From: Terriglobales bacterium
Lineage (GTDB): Bacteria > Acidobacteriota > Terriglobia > Terriglobales > Acidobacteriaceae
Length of the DNA: 21,550 nt
Assembly (NCBI GenBank): GCA_019241735.1
Contig: JAFAWN010000127.1
Location: forward strand, 1-21,550
Direction of reading: 5' to 3'
The notes under the pieces are model-generated. The model was not told the origin of the DNA and searched no databases. It was given only the letters and a program-made list of their open reading frames with translations. Below are positions 1 through 7,316 of this stretch, piece by piece. The first letter of the stretch is position 1, and every line of letters starts with the position of its first letter. Made by a program: the position numbers and the translations under genes.

Positions 1-1
1 C

Positions 2-1117
2 TCGCTTGCCATTGGCGTTACCAATGAGGTTGTCGTGAGCCGGTCTGCGGATGCAATCAACTGGGGTAACCCCGTTGTGGTATCCGCATCAGGGTCTCCG
101 GACAAAAACTGGATCGTCTGCGATAACACCGCGTCCAGCCCTTTTTATGGGCATTGTTACGTGGAATGGGATGATCCTTCCAGCCAGGACGTCATCGAAA
201 TGAGTACCTCGACTGACGGAGGCCTGACTTGGGAAGCGGCTAAGACGACTGCGGACCACGCGACTGGGATTGGCGGCGTTCCACTGGTGCAGCCGAATGG
301 CACCGTAGTGGTTCCCATCCTTGGAATTTCGAACACCGCTGACACCATCTCAGCATTTACATCCGCGAATGGTGGAAATACGTGGAGCGCTATGGCCCCG
401 ATATCCGTGGTTACGGATCACCAGGTTGCCGGCAATTTGAGAACTTCGCCACTGCCTTCGGCTCAACTCGATAGCGCGGGAAAGATCTACGTCGTCTGGC
501 AGGATTGCCGTTTCCGCACTGGCTGTACATCGAACGACCTGGTGCTCAGCACGTCTGGCGACGGAACCGCCTGGTCTCCAGTTGCGCGCATCCCCATTGA
601 TCCCACGACCAGTACCGCGGATCACTTCATTCCCGGCTTGGGGGTGGATCCGTCGACTTCTGGGGCGTCGGCACACTTGACCCTGACTTATTATTTTTAT
701 CCTGTCTCCAACTGCGCACCCTGTAGTCTTGGAGTGGGCTACATCTCCTCCAAGGACGGCGGAGGGACTTGGAGCGCACCCACCCAACTGGTTGGCGAGA
801 TGCAGACCACCTGGCTGCCGTCAACTTTTTCCGGACAGATGGTCGCCGATTACATTGGCACGTCTTACGTCAACGGAAACGTATTCGGTGTATTTGCCGT
901 AGCCTATCCGCCCAATGGCACCGTGCTTAATCAGGCAATTTACACGACCCCCTCGCCATTAATGGCCGATAAATCTGGCAGGGCATTCAGTTCCCATCAG
1001 GAGAAGCCGGTCCATGGCGCAACGTCTGATCACGGTCCCAGACGGTTCTATGATGAAGACCATGAATATCCAATGCTCCCGCCCAAACGCGATCTCAAGC
1101 GACTGACAAAAAGATAG
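2..1117 (+). CDS. Sialidase-fold (Asp-box/BNR repeat) protein, 5'-truncated
   Basis: The reading frame is open to the left edge of the window, so the N-terminus is missing and the GTG at 35 is only an internal codon. The visible 371 residues carry Asp-box repeats of the S-x-D-G-G-x-T-W type at about bases 209-232 (STDGGLTW), 362-385 (SANGGNTW), 554-574 (SGDGTAW) and 749-772 (SKDGGGTW), with a degenerate copy near 44-62. Asp boxes mark beta-propeller proteins of the sialidase/neuraminidase and BNR-repeat class, which are usually secreted. I cannot see the catalytic Arg triad, Tyr/Glu pair or a signal peptide, so sialidase activity is not shown. The last ~50 residues are polar and basic (ending DLKRLTKR) and look like a tail outside the propeller. 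The next gene is convergent. The fold class is well supported; the substrate is unknown. Confidence 0.75.
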   Translation, partial: SLAIGVTNEVVVSRSADAINWGNPVVVSASGSPDKNWIVCDNTASSPFYGHCYVEWDDPSSQDVIEMSTSTDGGLTWEAAKTTADHATGIGGVPLVQPNGTVVVPILGISNTADTISAFTSANGGNTWSAMAPISVVTDHQVAGNLRTSPLPSAQLDSAGKIYVVWQDCRFRTGCTSNDLVLSTSGDGTAWSPVARIPIDPTTSTADHFIPGLGVDPSTSGASAHLTLTYYFYPVSNCAPCSLGVGYISSKDGGGTWSAPTQLVGEMQTTWLPSTFSGQMVADYIGTSYVNGNVFGVFAVAYPPNGTVLNQAIYTTPSPLMADKSGRAFSSHQEKPVHGATSDHGPRRFYDEDHEYPMLPPKRDLKRLTKR

Positions 1118-1160
1118 CGGTAGACAGAATTTGCCGGGGGACGCCGGGGCAAGACTCACA

Positions 1161-1643
1161 TCATTCCAGTACATAAACGCATCCATGCCTGGTTGCCTTG
1201 TCTAGAAGTTCAACTACATCGGCATGTTGACCGCTGTGTACGATGCGAACCAGAACTACTGGAGCGCATTCCCGCGCTCTCTGCAATGCCATCTCCGGAT
1301 GTCTAGCGTAGTACAAGGATTCTACAAAGCAGGCGAAGTCCGCTTTAAGGGCGGGGAAATCATCCAGTGAGCTGACAACCCAATCAGCATTGGGCCACCC
1401 CACTTTCTTGGTGCGCTCGATGACCGAATCTGAAATGTCAACTCCGGTGTAGTGCCCCTGCCATCCGCGATTACGCAAAGCAGCGAGAAGGTTCCCCGAT
1501 CCGCAGCCGAGATCGAGCACGCTCGATGAGGGTTTCAGCTTCGACAGCAAAAGTTCCAAAAAGTCGTCGGGGCAGAACTGAGCGCCGGCGGGCGCATCTT
1601 TATGTTTTCGGTTCCATAGGATCTTCTTGATGGCATCGGGCAT
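1161..1643 (-). CDS. Class I SAM-dependent methyltransferase, small, N-terminus uncertain
   Basis: The SAM-binding motif I is clear (VLDLGCGSGNLL), followed by an acidic strand-2 end (GVDIS) and a later motif-IV-like stretch (DFACFVESLYYARHPEMALQRA), the usual order of a Rossmann-fold class I methyltransferase. The substrate cannot be read. The frame is open up to an ATG at 1862, but the first ~70 residues of that longer version do not look like the family. I therefore place the start at ATG 1643 (MPDAIKKILWNRKHKDAPAG, 160 aa), although it has no clear Shine-Dalgarno sequence. Upstream, all three minus-strand frames hold protein-like fragments, including one beginning at an ATG at 1921 directly behind AGGAGG. 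The 5' part may therefore be frameshifted or decayed. The gene is convergent with the Asp-box gene. Confidence 0.65.
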   Translation of the reverse strand: MPDAIKKILWNRKHKDAPAGAQFCPDDFLELLLSKLKPSSSVLDLGCGSGNLLAALRNRGWQGHYTGVDISDSVIERTKKVGWPNADWVVSSLDDFPALKADFACFVESLYYARHPEMALQRARECAPVVLVRIVHSGQHADVVELLDKATRHGCVYVLE

Positions 1644-2013
1644 GTAGCTTCGGGCGGGCACAGTATATGAATGCCACCACTGAGTGACGGTCTTTTCAAT
1701 AGCACAATGGTGTCTCGTTCGAAAAGAACGCGAAGAAGGACTCGCGAGTGCTTGCTTCGACACGCTTCCGGGTGCGTAACCGGTGTCCCGGTGGATCATA
1801 AAGCTCAAAAGCCCTCCCACACTGAATTCTGCTGCTTTTTGCACAGGCTGGAGTGCGTCCATAGTTCGGGAGACAAACTTTTTGGGCTGTAGTTGCCACA
1901 GGGTGTCGTAGCCGCCTTCATCCTCCTACATCTGTTGCACCAATTTTGGTCACGGGCCTGTGAAGTGGCCGCACTCCGCTGAATCTAAAGCTACAAAATT
2001 CGCGATTTTTTTA

Positions 2014-2041
2014 TTGACTGCGAATACAGAAGGCGTAAAAC
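2014..2041 (+). promoter_or_regulatory. Weak candidate sigma-70 promoter in the gene-poor stretch
   Basis: TTGACT at 2014-2019 and TAAAAC at 2036-2041 are separated by 16 bp, inside a locally AT-rich patch with a run of seven T just before the -35. It points rightward into DNA with no recognised gene, so it could be chance or drive a short untranslated RNA. Confidence 0.2.
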
Positions 2042-2133
2042 ACACTCGTTCTTTGGCACGTTCCAGGTTTAACCGATTGGTGTTGCGTCCGGGACTCAAG
2101 CACGATCACTCTGCCCTCGAAAGATGGAAGAGA

Positions 2134-2340
2134 GGGTCAGCAAGGGTCTATAGCAAGATGCTGGTCGAGCGGAACGGGAGCGCCGTCAAAGGCAGAATAG
2201 AGTCCCGAGGCGTTGAGCTGAGTTTATCCGGTTGGCGGTAAGCCCGGAGCCCAAGCCAGGATCGCTGGCCGCATCCGCAAGGATAGTGCCCAGAGCGGGT
2301 CCGCAAGGGTCTAACGCGAGCTACTGGCCGAGACGAATGA
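2134..2340 (+). repeat. Degenerate direct repeat, two copies 163 bp apart
   Basis: Copy A at 2134-2177 and copy B at 2297-2340 share a 17-bp core with 16 identical bases (GGGTC[A/C]GCAAGGGTCTA). About 17 of the next 27 positions also match. Read in the same frame, A gives GSARVYSKMLVERNGS and B gives GSARV-stop-RELLAETNEF, so the similarity also shows at protein level. This fits a duplicated and decayed coding segment. Alignment was by eye. Confidence 0.4.
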
Positions 2341-2760
2341 GTTCAACACCACCTCGGGATTCTTATTTGGCAGCGATGCTCTCCTCCCCCGGCATACCGC
2401 TGCCACACCAGCGGCAGCGACGGCGGCCGCAGGACCCTCCTGCCGCTGTTGATATCCGTTCGGCTCGCACAACATTGCCAGCGACTACTCACTCCGCGCA
2501 GCGCAAGACGACCGGCTCTACCGGGAGAAACACAGGGGAAGCGAAGCCGCCACTTTTGGATTTTGCTTCCAGTCCCGGCCGCTATACAGCCGCCGCGGAA
2601 TGGAAGAGGAAGAACGTATTGGGGCGGAAACCGCCGCAAAAAGAACGTGGCCCACGGTTGTCGCTATCGCTGGAATGTCAGGTGTCTATGCCGCTGGTGC
2701 CCAAGGGAAGAGTTTGAAGGAAGTAATAAGAGCAGTTCATCGTCCCAAGGCTGACCCGGC

Positions 2761-3405
2761 TTATTCCATGCTTGAGCCGAAGGGCATGTACTTATACTTC
2801 TTACCGTCCCAAAACAATGCCGAGGTCATGTCGTCGACCCCCGCTTCTTCGGTATAGATCGCCGTGACAGCTTTTTTCTTCAGCATCATTTTTTTCAAAG
2901 CAATTTGCTTCACTGGCATATTGATAACCAGGAATTTCGCTTTAGGCTTGGCGGAGCGCCAGGCATCTGCGCCGGAGCCATGAATGATGAGTATGGCAAT
3001 GCCGCGAAGTTCGGGGATTTCGCTTGAAAACGCAGAGTTGACCTTCGGGTCCCCATAACCGTAAAAAGTGTAATAAGGATCGATCACGCTGAAATTGTTT
3101 TCTGCCTGATCAGCAAACGGGCTCTTGCAATGCGCCACCATCACAATATCCTCCACCCCGTCGCCATCCAGGTCGCCGGTCATGGGCGCATTGCCCAACA
3201 GACTGCAAGAGGGGCCGAACTCTCTCTGCACGAAGTTGTTGTCCACAAGAATCGCAGGGTGAGTTGCTGAAATTACTGCCGGCGGCGCAGGCTTCTCCGG
3301 TGCCACCTGCTGCGACACGCAGAATGCTGAGGTCAGCAGAACCGTAAAAATTGGAACGACAGGAATAAAGGAGCGCATACTCCTTACTTTAGACCGTCGA
3401 ACCAT
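2761..3405 (-). CDS. Secreted hypothetical protein with an EF-hand-like D-x-D-x-D-G loop
   Basis: A 214-residue protein of unknown function. The basic start (MVRRSKVRSMR) followed by a hydrophobic stretch (SFIPVVPIFTVLLTSAFC) is a signal peptide, so the product is probably exported. Residues 76-90 (TGDLDGDGVEDIVMV) contain a calcium-loop pattern, D78, D80, D82 and D86, as in EF-hand or FG-GAP/VCBS-type repeats. Only one such repeat is present, and a full FG-GAP propeller would need several. Two later Cys-containing segments could form a disulphide. An alternative start is ATG 3378, which would leave a more typical signal peptide; both ATGs have purine-rich SD-like sequence placed unusually close (0-1 nt). 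It lies 59 bp downstream of thiL on the same strand and may be cotranscribed. No function is proposed. Confidence 0.65.
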   Translation of the reverse strand: MVRRSKVRSMRSFIPVVPIFTVLLTSAFCVSQQVAPEKPAPPAVISATHPAILVDNNFVQREFGPSCSLLGNAPMTGDLDGDGVEDIVMVAHCKSPFADQAENNFSVIDPYYTFYGYGDPKVNSAFSSEIPELRGIAILIIHGSGADAWRSAKPKAKFLVINMPVKQIALKKMMLKKKAVTAIYTEEAGVDDMTSALFWDGKKYKYMPFGSSME

Positions 3406-3464
3406 CTCCCGGTAGTAAAACCAGGGGTACTTCGCGCACCAAAGTCACGCCCTAATTTTCAGTT

Positions 3465-4445
3465 TCAATCACAGCTGAAATGCTGCCAGCCTCGGGCCGC
3501 AAGCTTGGACCTACGGCCGTTCGCATCGACAAGGATGATCCGCTTTCCGCGAACCATGCGCCCGATCCTTGTGACGCTCACTCCGGAAATATGCCTGGGG
3601 ACAGTCTTGCCGGGCGGGGCGGTAAAAAGCAACTCGTAATCGTCTCCTCCGTGCAGCGCATGCCTTAGAGCAACCCTTACGGATCGCTCCTTGCCCGTTA
3701 CCGCCAGGGGCACGGCTTCCGCCTGAATTTCGGCGCCGACCCCGCTCTCCTCGCAGAGATGAGCGAGATCAGTGGAGAGGCCATCGCTGATATCAATCAT
3801 GGCCGAGGCCAGGCTTTTTTCGCGAAGGAAGCGGCCAATCTCCACCCGCGGCGCCGGGAAGAAATGCTGCGGAAAATCACCGGCCCGAATTTTTGTTCTC
3901 TTCGCGGCAAGCCAATCCAGCGTGGCGGCTGCCGCTCCCAGTGCGCCGGTTACATAAATGCCATCGCCCGGGTGCGCGCCCGAGCGCAGGATCGCTTTAC
4001 CACTCGGGACCGAACCGATAACCGCTACGTCGGCGAAGATCCCGGCGGGAGACCGGGCCGTATCTCCGCCGGCCAAAACCAGTCCGAATTGTTTTGCCAA
4101 ATTCAGCAAGCCGCCAGAAAAGCCATCCACCCAGCTTTGCGCCAAGCTACCGGGTACGGCGAGCGAAACGAATGCGGCCACCGGCCTGCCTCCCATGGCA
4201 GCGATGTCGCTAAGGCCGCGCGCCAGGCAGCGATGGCCTACCGATTCGGGCGGATGCCATTCCCGCTTGAAGTGTACACCTTCGAGATTGAGGTCAGTCG
4301 TGACCAGCATCTCGTGGCCGCGCGTTACACGCAGCACCGCAGAGTCATCACCAATTCCCAGGCGAACAGCATTAGGGCCGCGATGAGCGGCGCGGCCACG
4401 GATCCGGGAAATCAGCGCTTTTTCGGAAAGGGGCAAGCGCAACAA
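3465..4445 (-). CDS. thiL: Thiamine-monophosphate kinase ThiL
   Basis: ThiL phosphorylates thiamine monophosphate with ATP to give thiamine diphosphate, the last step of cofactor synthesis in the cytoplasm. The 326 residues carry the PurM/ThiL family motifs in order: LGIGDDSAVL (29-38), TTDLNLEGVHF (49-59), DIAAMGGRP (80-88), GGDT (126-129), the PGDGIYVTGALG segment (159-170), DISDGL (218-223) and GGDDYELLF (266-274), ending in the usual GWQHF. Length is normal. The only in-frame starts are TTG at 4445 or 4442, because a stop codon lies directly before 4445; the nearby ATG at 4449 is out of frame. No clear SD is seen. It is divergent from the M23 peptidase across a 358-bp gap. No other thi gene is in the window. 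Confidence 0.96.
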   Translation of the reverse strand: MLRLPLSEKALISRIRGRAAHRGPNAVRLGIGDDSAVLRVTRGHEMLVTTDLNLEGVHFKREWHPPESVGHRCLARGLSDIAAMGGRPVAAFVSLAVPGSLAQSWVDGFSGGLLNLAKQFGLVLAGGDTARSPAGIFADVAVIGSVPSGKAILRSGAHPGDGIYVTGALGAAAATLDWLAAKRTKIRAGDFPQHFFPAPRVEIGRFLREKSLASAMIDISDGLSTDLAHLCEESGVGAEIQAEAVPLAVTGKERSVRVALRHALHGGDDYELLFTAPPGKTVPRHISGVSVTRIGRMVRGKRIILVDANGRRSKLAARGWQHFSCD

Positions 4446-4543
4446 TCATAATCAACGCCGCAAGTTATTCCCAAAATGGCAGCGGGTTGAGGGCCTAATC
4501 CCTAATGAGTTCCGAAACGGAATTCCCGCACCCGGACAAGGCA

Positions 4544-4564
4544 CGTTACCCAGCCTTGGTAACG
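4544..4564. promoter_or_regulatory. Palindrome CGTTACC-N7-GGTAACG, operator candidate
   Basis: Perfect 7-bp inverted arms at 4544-4550 and 4558-4564 around a 7-bp spacer, 21 bp upstream of the -35 box at 4586. The symmetry and position suit a dimeric transcription factor. There is no T-run, so it is not an obvious terminator for either divergent gene. Confidence 0.4.
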
Positions 4565-4585
4565 ATTTCAGGTGGCCGCCACCCG

Positions 4586-4614
4586 TTGACATGGGGAACC
4601 TAGTTTGTTACGGT
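4586..4614 (+). promoter_or_regulatory. Candidate sigma-70 promoter for the M23 peptidase
   Basis: TTGACA at 4586-4591 is a perfect -35. TACGGT at 4609-4614 is a weak -10 (first, second and last bases conserved), with an ideal 17-bp spacing. It is the best promoter-like sequence in the thiL/M23 gap and points at the peptidase. Confidence 0.4.
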
Positions 4615-4794
4615 TGCGAGGCTAAATCCAAAGACTTGAGCAAAACTTAAGTTCCGGCCTGTGCTTAATTGCGGGACTTTCCGGTTCTGGGCATGTGCGC
4701 TGTTCCCTTGTGGGAGGCGCATTCCCTGATTCGGTATGCCGACTCTCGTAACTGCGAGGCATCCGGCAGTAACCGGGCCCCGATTACTAATAGC

Positions 4795-4798
4795 GAGG
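4795..4798 (+). promoter_or_regulatory. Ribosome binding site that sets a TTG start
   Basis: GAGG at 4795-4798 lies 5 nt before TTG 4804. This supports TTG as the true start of the M23 gene rather than the upstream ATG at 4669. Confidence 0.6.
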
Positions 4799-4803
4799 TA
4801 ACT

Positions 4804-5718
4804 TTGCAAAAACGGTTTTATATCCTATTCGTCGCCCGCGGTGATGACGGACAACTGCGTAAGATCCCGGTACCCGCACGATACCTCTACGTGTTTGTGG
4901 TGGGAGTCGCCGTTTCCGTGCTCAGCCTGACCGGCATTGCCCACTCTTACCTGCGGATGTTGCTGAAGGTGTCTCGCTTCAACGAGCTTCGCATTCAGCG
5001 GGACCAACTCACCGACCGGTATTCGCGCCTGGAAAAGGTGGCGAATGAGAAAGACATCCAGGTCGCATCGCTGGGATCACTGGCCAGCGAGGTTTCTTCC
5101 CTTTACGGACTGAAGTCGGACTCGATCCTGACGCAAGATATGTCCACCCCGAAGAGTGGGGACACAGACGTGTCTTCTTCGATTGCCCGGCTTTCTGCGT
5201 TGAAAAGCACCGCCCTCAGCGGCGCGGCTACCACCGGCATCTCTCTTGGCCTGACCCAGAACGTTACCCCGGCCGATTGGGTACGCGCCAACTCCGCGCC
5301 CAATCTGTGGCCTGTCGAGGGTTCGGTGACGGGATCTTTTGGAGAGCGGATTGATCCGTTTAACGGCGAAGGCGCCTTCCATAGCGGGGTTGATATCAGC
5401 TCTACCTACGGTCAAGCCATTGTGGCGCCCGCCGACGGTGTGGTTAAGTTTGCTGATTTTATGGGCGGCTACGGGCGCGCCATCATCCTGGATCACGGCC
5501 ACGGGATCACTACGCGCTACGGACATCTGTCAACCTTCGCCGTCATCGCCGGACAGCGGGTGCAACGCGGCGATACTATCGGGTATGTTGGCCTCAGCGG
5601 ACGCAGCACCGGGCCTCATCTCCACTACGAGGTGCGCATTAATGAAACTCCGGTGAATCCGCACAAGTATCTGCGGTTGACGGTGGCGCGCGCTGGTGGG
5701 TTTTCGGCAGGGAGTTAA
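4804..5718 (+). CDS. Membrane-anchored M23 (LytM-type) peptidoglycan peptidase
   Basis: A 304-residue protein read from TTG 4804. A short cytoplasmic N-terminus (MQKRFYILFVARGDDGQLRK) precedes one transmembrane segment (YLYVFVVGVAVSVLSLTGIAHSYL). A heptad-like stretch of about 50 residues (RFNELRIQRDQLTDRYSRLE) follows, probably a coiled coil. The C-terminal ~120 residues are a peptidase M23 domain: SFGERIDPF, the HSGVD motif with the zinc ligands His and Asp, GYGRAIILDHGHGITTRYGHLS, and the final HLHYEVR with the third zinc ligand and catalytic His. All metal-binding motifs are intact, so it is a predicted active endopeptidase cutting peptide cross-links in the periplasm rather than a degenerate EnvC/NlpD-type activator. 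It is convergent with the DUF3592-like gene. Confidence 0.9.
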   Translation: MQKRFYILFVARGDDGQLRKIPVPARYLYVFVVGVAVSVLSLTGIAHSYLRMLLKVSRFNELRIQRDQLTDRYSRLEKVANEKDIQVASLGSLASEVSSLYGLKSDSILTQDMSTPKSGDTDVSSSIARLSALKSTALSGAATTGISLGLTQNVTPADWVRANSAPNLWPVEGSVTGSFGERIDPFNGEGAFHSGVDISSTYGQAIVAPADGVVKFADFMGGYGRAIILDHGHGITTRYGHLSTFAVIAGQRVQRGDTIGYVGLSGRSTGPHLHYEVRINETPVNPHKYLRLTVARAGGFSAGS

Positions 5719-5754
5719 GCTGCGTCCGGTAGCGTCCTTCAAAATGGCGGAAGC

Positions 5755-6144
5755 CTACTGTCGCAGACCCATCCAGCGTTCCGACAGCACCATTGAATTT
5801 CCGGGATTCTGCGGGTCATAGCGCACCGAGGTAGGCAATCCCAGGCGGCAGGAATGCAAGTTGATCAACTGCCGCAGATACGTCACATCCTGCGAAGCCT
5901 CGTAGGAAACTCCGGCGACATCGTACTGAAAAATCAGCAGCGTCGAGAATTTATGTTCACCTGCTTCTAACTCTTGCACGTCAATGACAGTTCCATCGGT
6001 GATGCGCCCGACCTGATCGAGCCACTGACGGCGTTCAGTCTCGAGTTCTTTAGGGGTCTTGGGCTTGTTACGCAATAAGAAGTAGGCGGCCACTGCGGCG
6101 CCCGAGGCTGCCAACGTCACGGTGTAAACGCGCAACAGGTTCAT
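5755..6144 (-). CDS. Small membrane protein, DUF3592-like
   Basis: 129 residues from ATG 6144; a TTG at 6153 would add three residues. One N-terminal transmembrane helix (LLRVYTVTLAASGAAVAAYFLL) is followed by a charged linker and a small beta-type domain. That domain has a GTVIDVQE strand, a LIFQYDVAGVSYEASQDV stretch, LGLPTSVRYDPQNPGNSMV and a Trp near the end. The GxVxD ... YxVxGxxY ... VxYDPxNP order is the DUF3592 pattern. The function of this family is not established. It is the last gene of the minus-strand run, 135 bp after nadC, and is convergent with the M23 gene across 36 bp. Family assignment is by pattern only. Confidence 0.65.
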   Translation of the reverse strand: MNLLRVYTVTLAASGAAVAAYFLLRNKPKTPKELETERRQWLDQVGRITDGTVIDVQELEAGEHKFSTLLIFQYDVAGVSYEASQDVTYLRQLINLHSCRLGLPTSVRYDPQNPGNSMVLSERWMGLRQ

Positions 6145-6279
6145 AGCTGACAAGATTGCGATGCGGCGTAATCAGAATAAAGCCTGGCCGGAAATTGAGA
6201 AAGCGCTAAGTGTGTGCCGGCCCTCTACGAAGTTGGCCCCCCGAACAGTCTCGGGCCACTGTGGGTGACCTCCGCGACC

Positions 6280-7158
6280 CTACATCGGAGCGACGCGGAG
6301 GCTGAGGTCCACCGCATGGGCAGAATGGGTCAAGGCCCCAACTGAGATAAAATCCACTCCGGTTTCCGCGTAGGCGCGGACATTTTCCAGCGTGATTCCG
6401 CCGGAGCACTCGAGCCGAATCCGGGGCTCAAGCTTGGCGCGGCGCTCCACCGCCGTTCGCACCTGCTCCACAGGCATATTGTCCAGCAGTATCGTCTCTG
6501 CGCCGTTCTTCAGGGCCTGGTCGAGTTCGTCCATCGACCGGACTTCAATTTCAGTGGGCTGAGTGCCCCGGCGATTGCGTTGCACACGTTCGAGAGCGGG
6601 AATGATTCCCCCCGCCAGTACAATGTGATTGCTCTTGATCAGCACACCGTCCGAAAGATCAAGGCGGTGGTTCTGCCCGCCACCGCAGCGCACCGCATAT
6701 TTATCCAGAACGCGCAGGCCAGGAACGGTCTTGCGGGTGTCGAGTATTTTGGCCTTCGTTCCTGCAACCGCCTCGACGAACTTGCGGGTGAGGGTGGCAA
6801 TTCCGCTCATACGCTGCAGCATGTTGAGAATCACGCGCTCGCAGGAGAGAATCACCCGCGCATTGTGGCGTATTACGGCGATTGATTGTCCCCGGTGCAG
6901 GCGGACCCCATCGAAGATTTCGGGATGGCTGGTGACCTCGTAATGGGAAACGACGGCGCCATCGAGTGCGGCGTAAACATCAAGAATTCGGGAAACGCAT
7001 CCCAGACCGGCGAGGATGCAATCCTGCTTGGCGATAATGGTCGCAGCTGCGCGTTGTCCCGCTTCGATGCACGCAGAACCGGTGGCATCGTGCGTGGCGC
7101 GGTCTTCTACCAGCGCGTTTTCGATGATCGCGGTGATGCGCCGGCTATTCCAGTCCAT
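6280..7158 (-). CDS. nadC: Nicotinate-nucleotide pyrophosphorylase (quinolinate phosphoribosyltransferase) NadC
   Basis: NadC converts quinolinate and PRPP to nicotinate mononucleotide, CO2 and pyrophosphate in de novo NAD synthesis. The 292 residues are of family length. Diagnostic segments are LNMLQRMSGIAT (111-122), DTRKTVPGLRVLDKYAV (140-156), CGGGQNHRLDLSDGVLIKSNHI (158-179), IEVR (204-207), LLDNM (224-228), ECSGGI (250-255) and ISVGALTHS (271-279). Together these form the substrate and PRPP phosphate-binding barrel. The start is ATG 7158 with no strong SD. It follows valS by 158 bp on the same strand. nadA and nadB are not in the window. Confidence 0.96.
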   Translation of the reverse strand: MDWNSRRITAIIENALVEDRATHDATGSACIEAGQRAAATIIAKQDCILAGLGCVSRILDVYAALDGAVVSHYEVTSHPEIFDGVRLHRGQSIAVIRHNARVILSCERVILNMLQRMSGIATLTRKFVEAVAGTKAKILDTRKTVPGLRVLDKYAVRCGGGQNHRLDLSDGVLIKSNHIVLAGGIIPALERVQRNRRGTQPTEIEVRSMDELDQALKNGAETILLDNMPVEQVRTAVERRAKLEPRIRLECSGGITLENVRAYAETGVDFISVGALTHSAHAVDLSLRVAPM

Positions 7159-7316
7159 GTGATTCGTGGGGCAAAGCCACTCGCCCGCCTGCTCCTCGAA
7201 TTAGCATCCTGAGCGCCGCAGTCGAAGGATTTCTAACGCAAATCGGAGCCACTACCCCGCCCTTGGTGCTGCCGAGTTGCAGACGGCTTCTCGGGGAAAG
7301 CGTTCCCGCCCGCGTT

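Larger units (their letters stand above)
1863..2760. other. Gene-poor stretch of about 0.9 kb, no recognisable product
   Basis: Several frames of 60-160 codons are open here on both strands, but none gives a protein I recognise. Their compositions (Arg/Pro/Ser-rich, low in hydrophobic runs) look like chance translation of GC-rich DNA. What is visible is a degenerate direct repeat (2134-2177 and 2297-2340), an AT-rich patch near 1990-2045 with a promoter-like sequence, and minus-strand fragments that may belong to a broken 5' part of the methyltransferase gene. The stretch may be a relic of decayed genes; that is inference. Confidence 0.45.
4446..4803. other. Divergent intergenic region between thiL and the M23 peptidase
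   Basis: 358 bp without a supported gene. It holds a 7-bp-arm palindrome (4544-4564), a promoter candidate with a perfect -35 (4586-4614) and the SD of the M23 gene (4795-4798). The frame of the peptidase stays open back to 4669, but that extension (Arg/Ser-rich, with no family features) lies upstream of a good SD and is judged to be untranslated leader. A leader of roughly 180 nt is implied if the promoter is real. Confidence 0.5.

Noticed and set aside
2343..2639. Minus-strand 98-codon frame in the gene-poor stretch
   Set aside because: Arg/Gly/Cys-rich with no domain; competing frames of similar length exist on the other strand, so there is no support for coding.
3457..3480. TTTCAG ... 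CTGAAA inverted repeat over the thiL stop codon
   Set aside because: Only 6 A/T-rich pairs with a 12-nt loop and no T-run; too weak to call a terminator.
4669..4803. N-terminal extension of the M23 peptidase from ATG 4669
   Set aside because: It adds 45 residues with no family features, whereas TTG 4804 has GAGG at 5 nt and gives a normal cytoplasmic start before the transmembrane helix.
7294..7307. GGGAA-AGCG-TTCCC hairpin just after the valS stop
   Set aside because: Five-pair stem without a T-run; the tetraloop is suggestive but not enough for a terminator.
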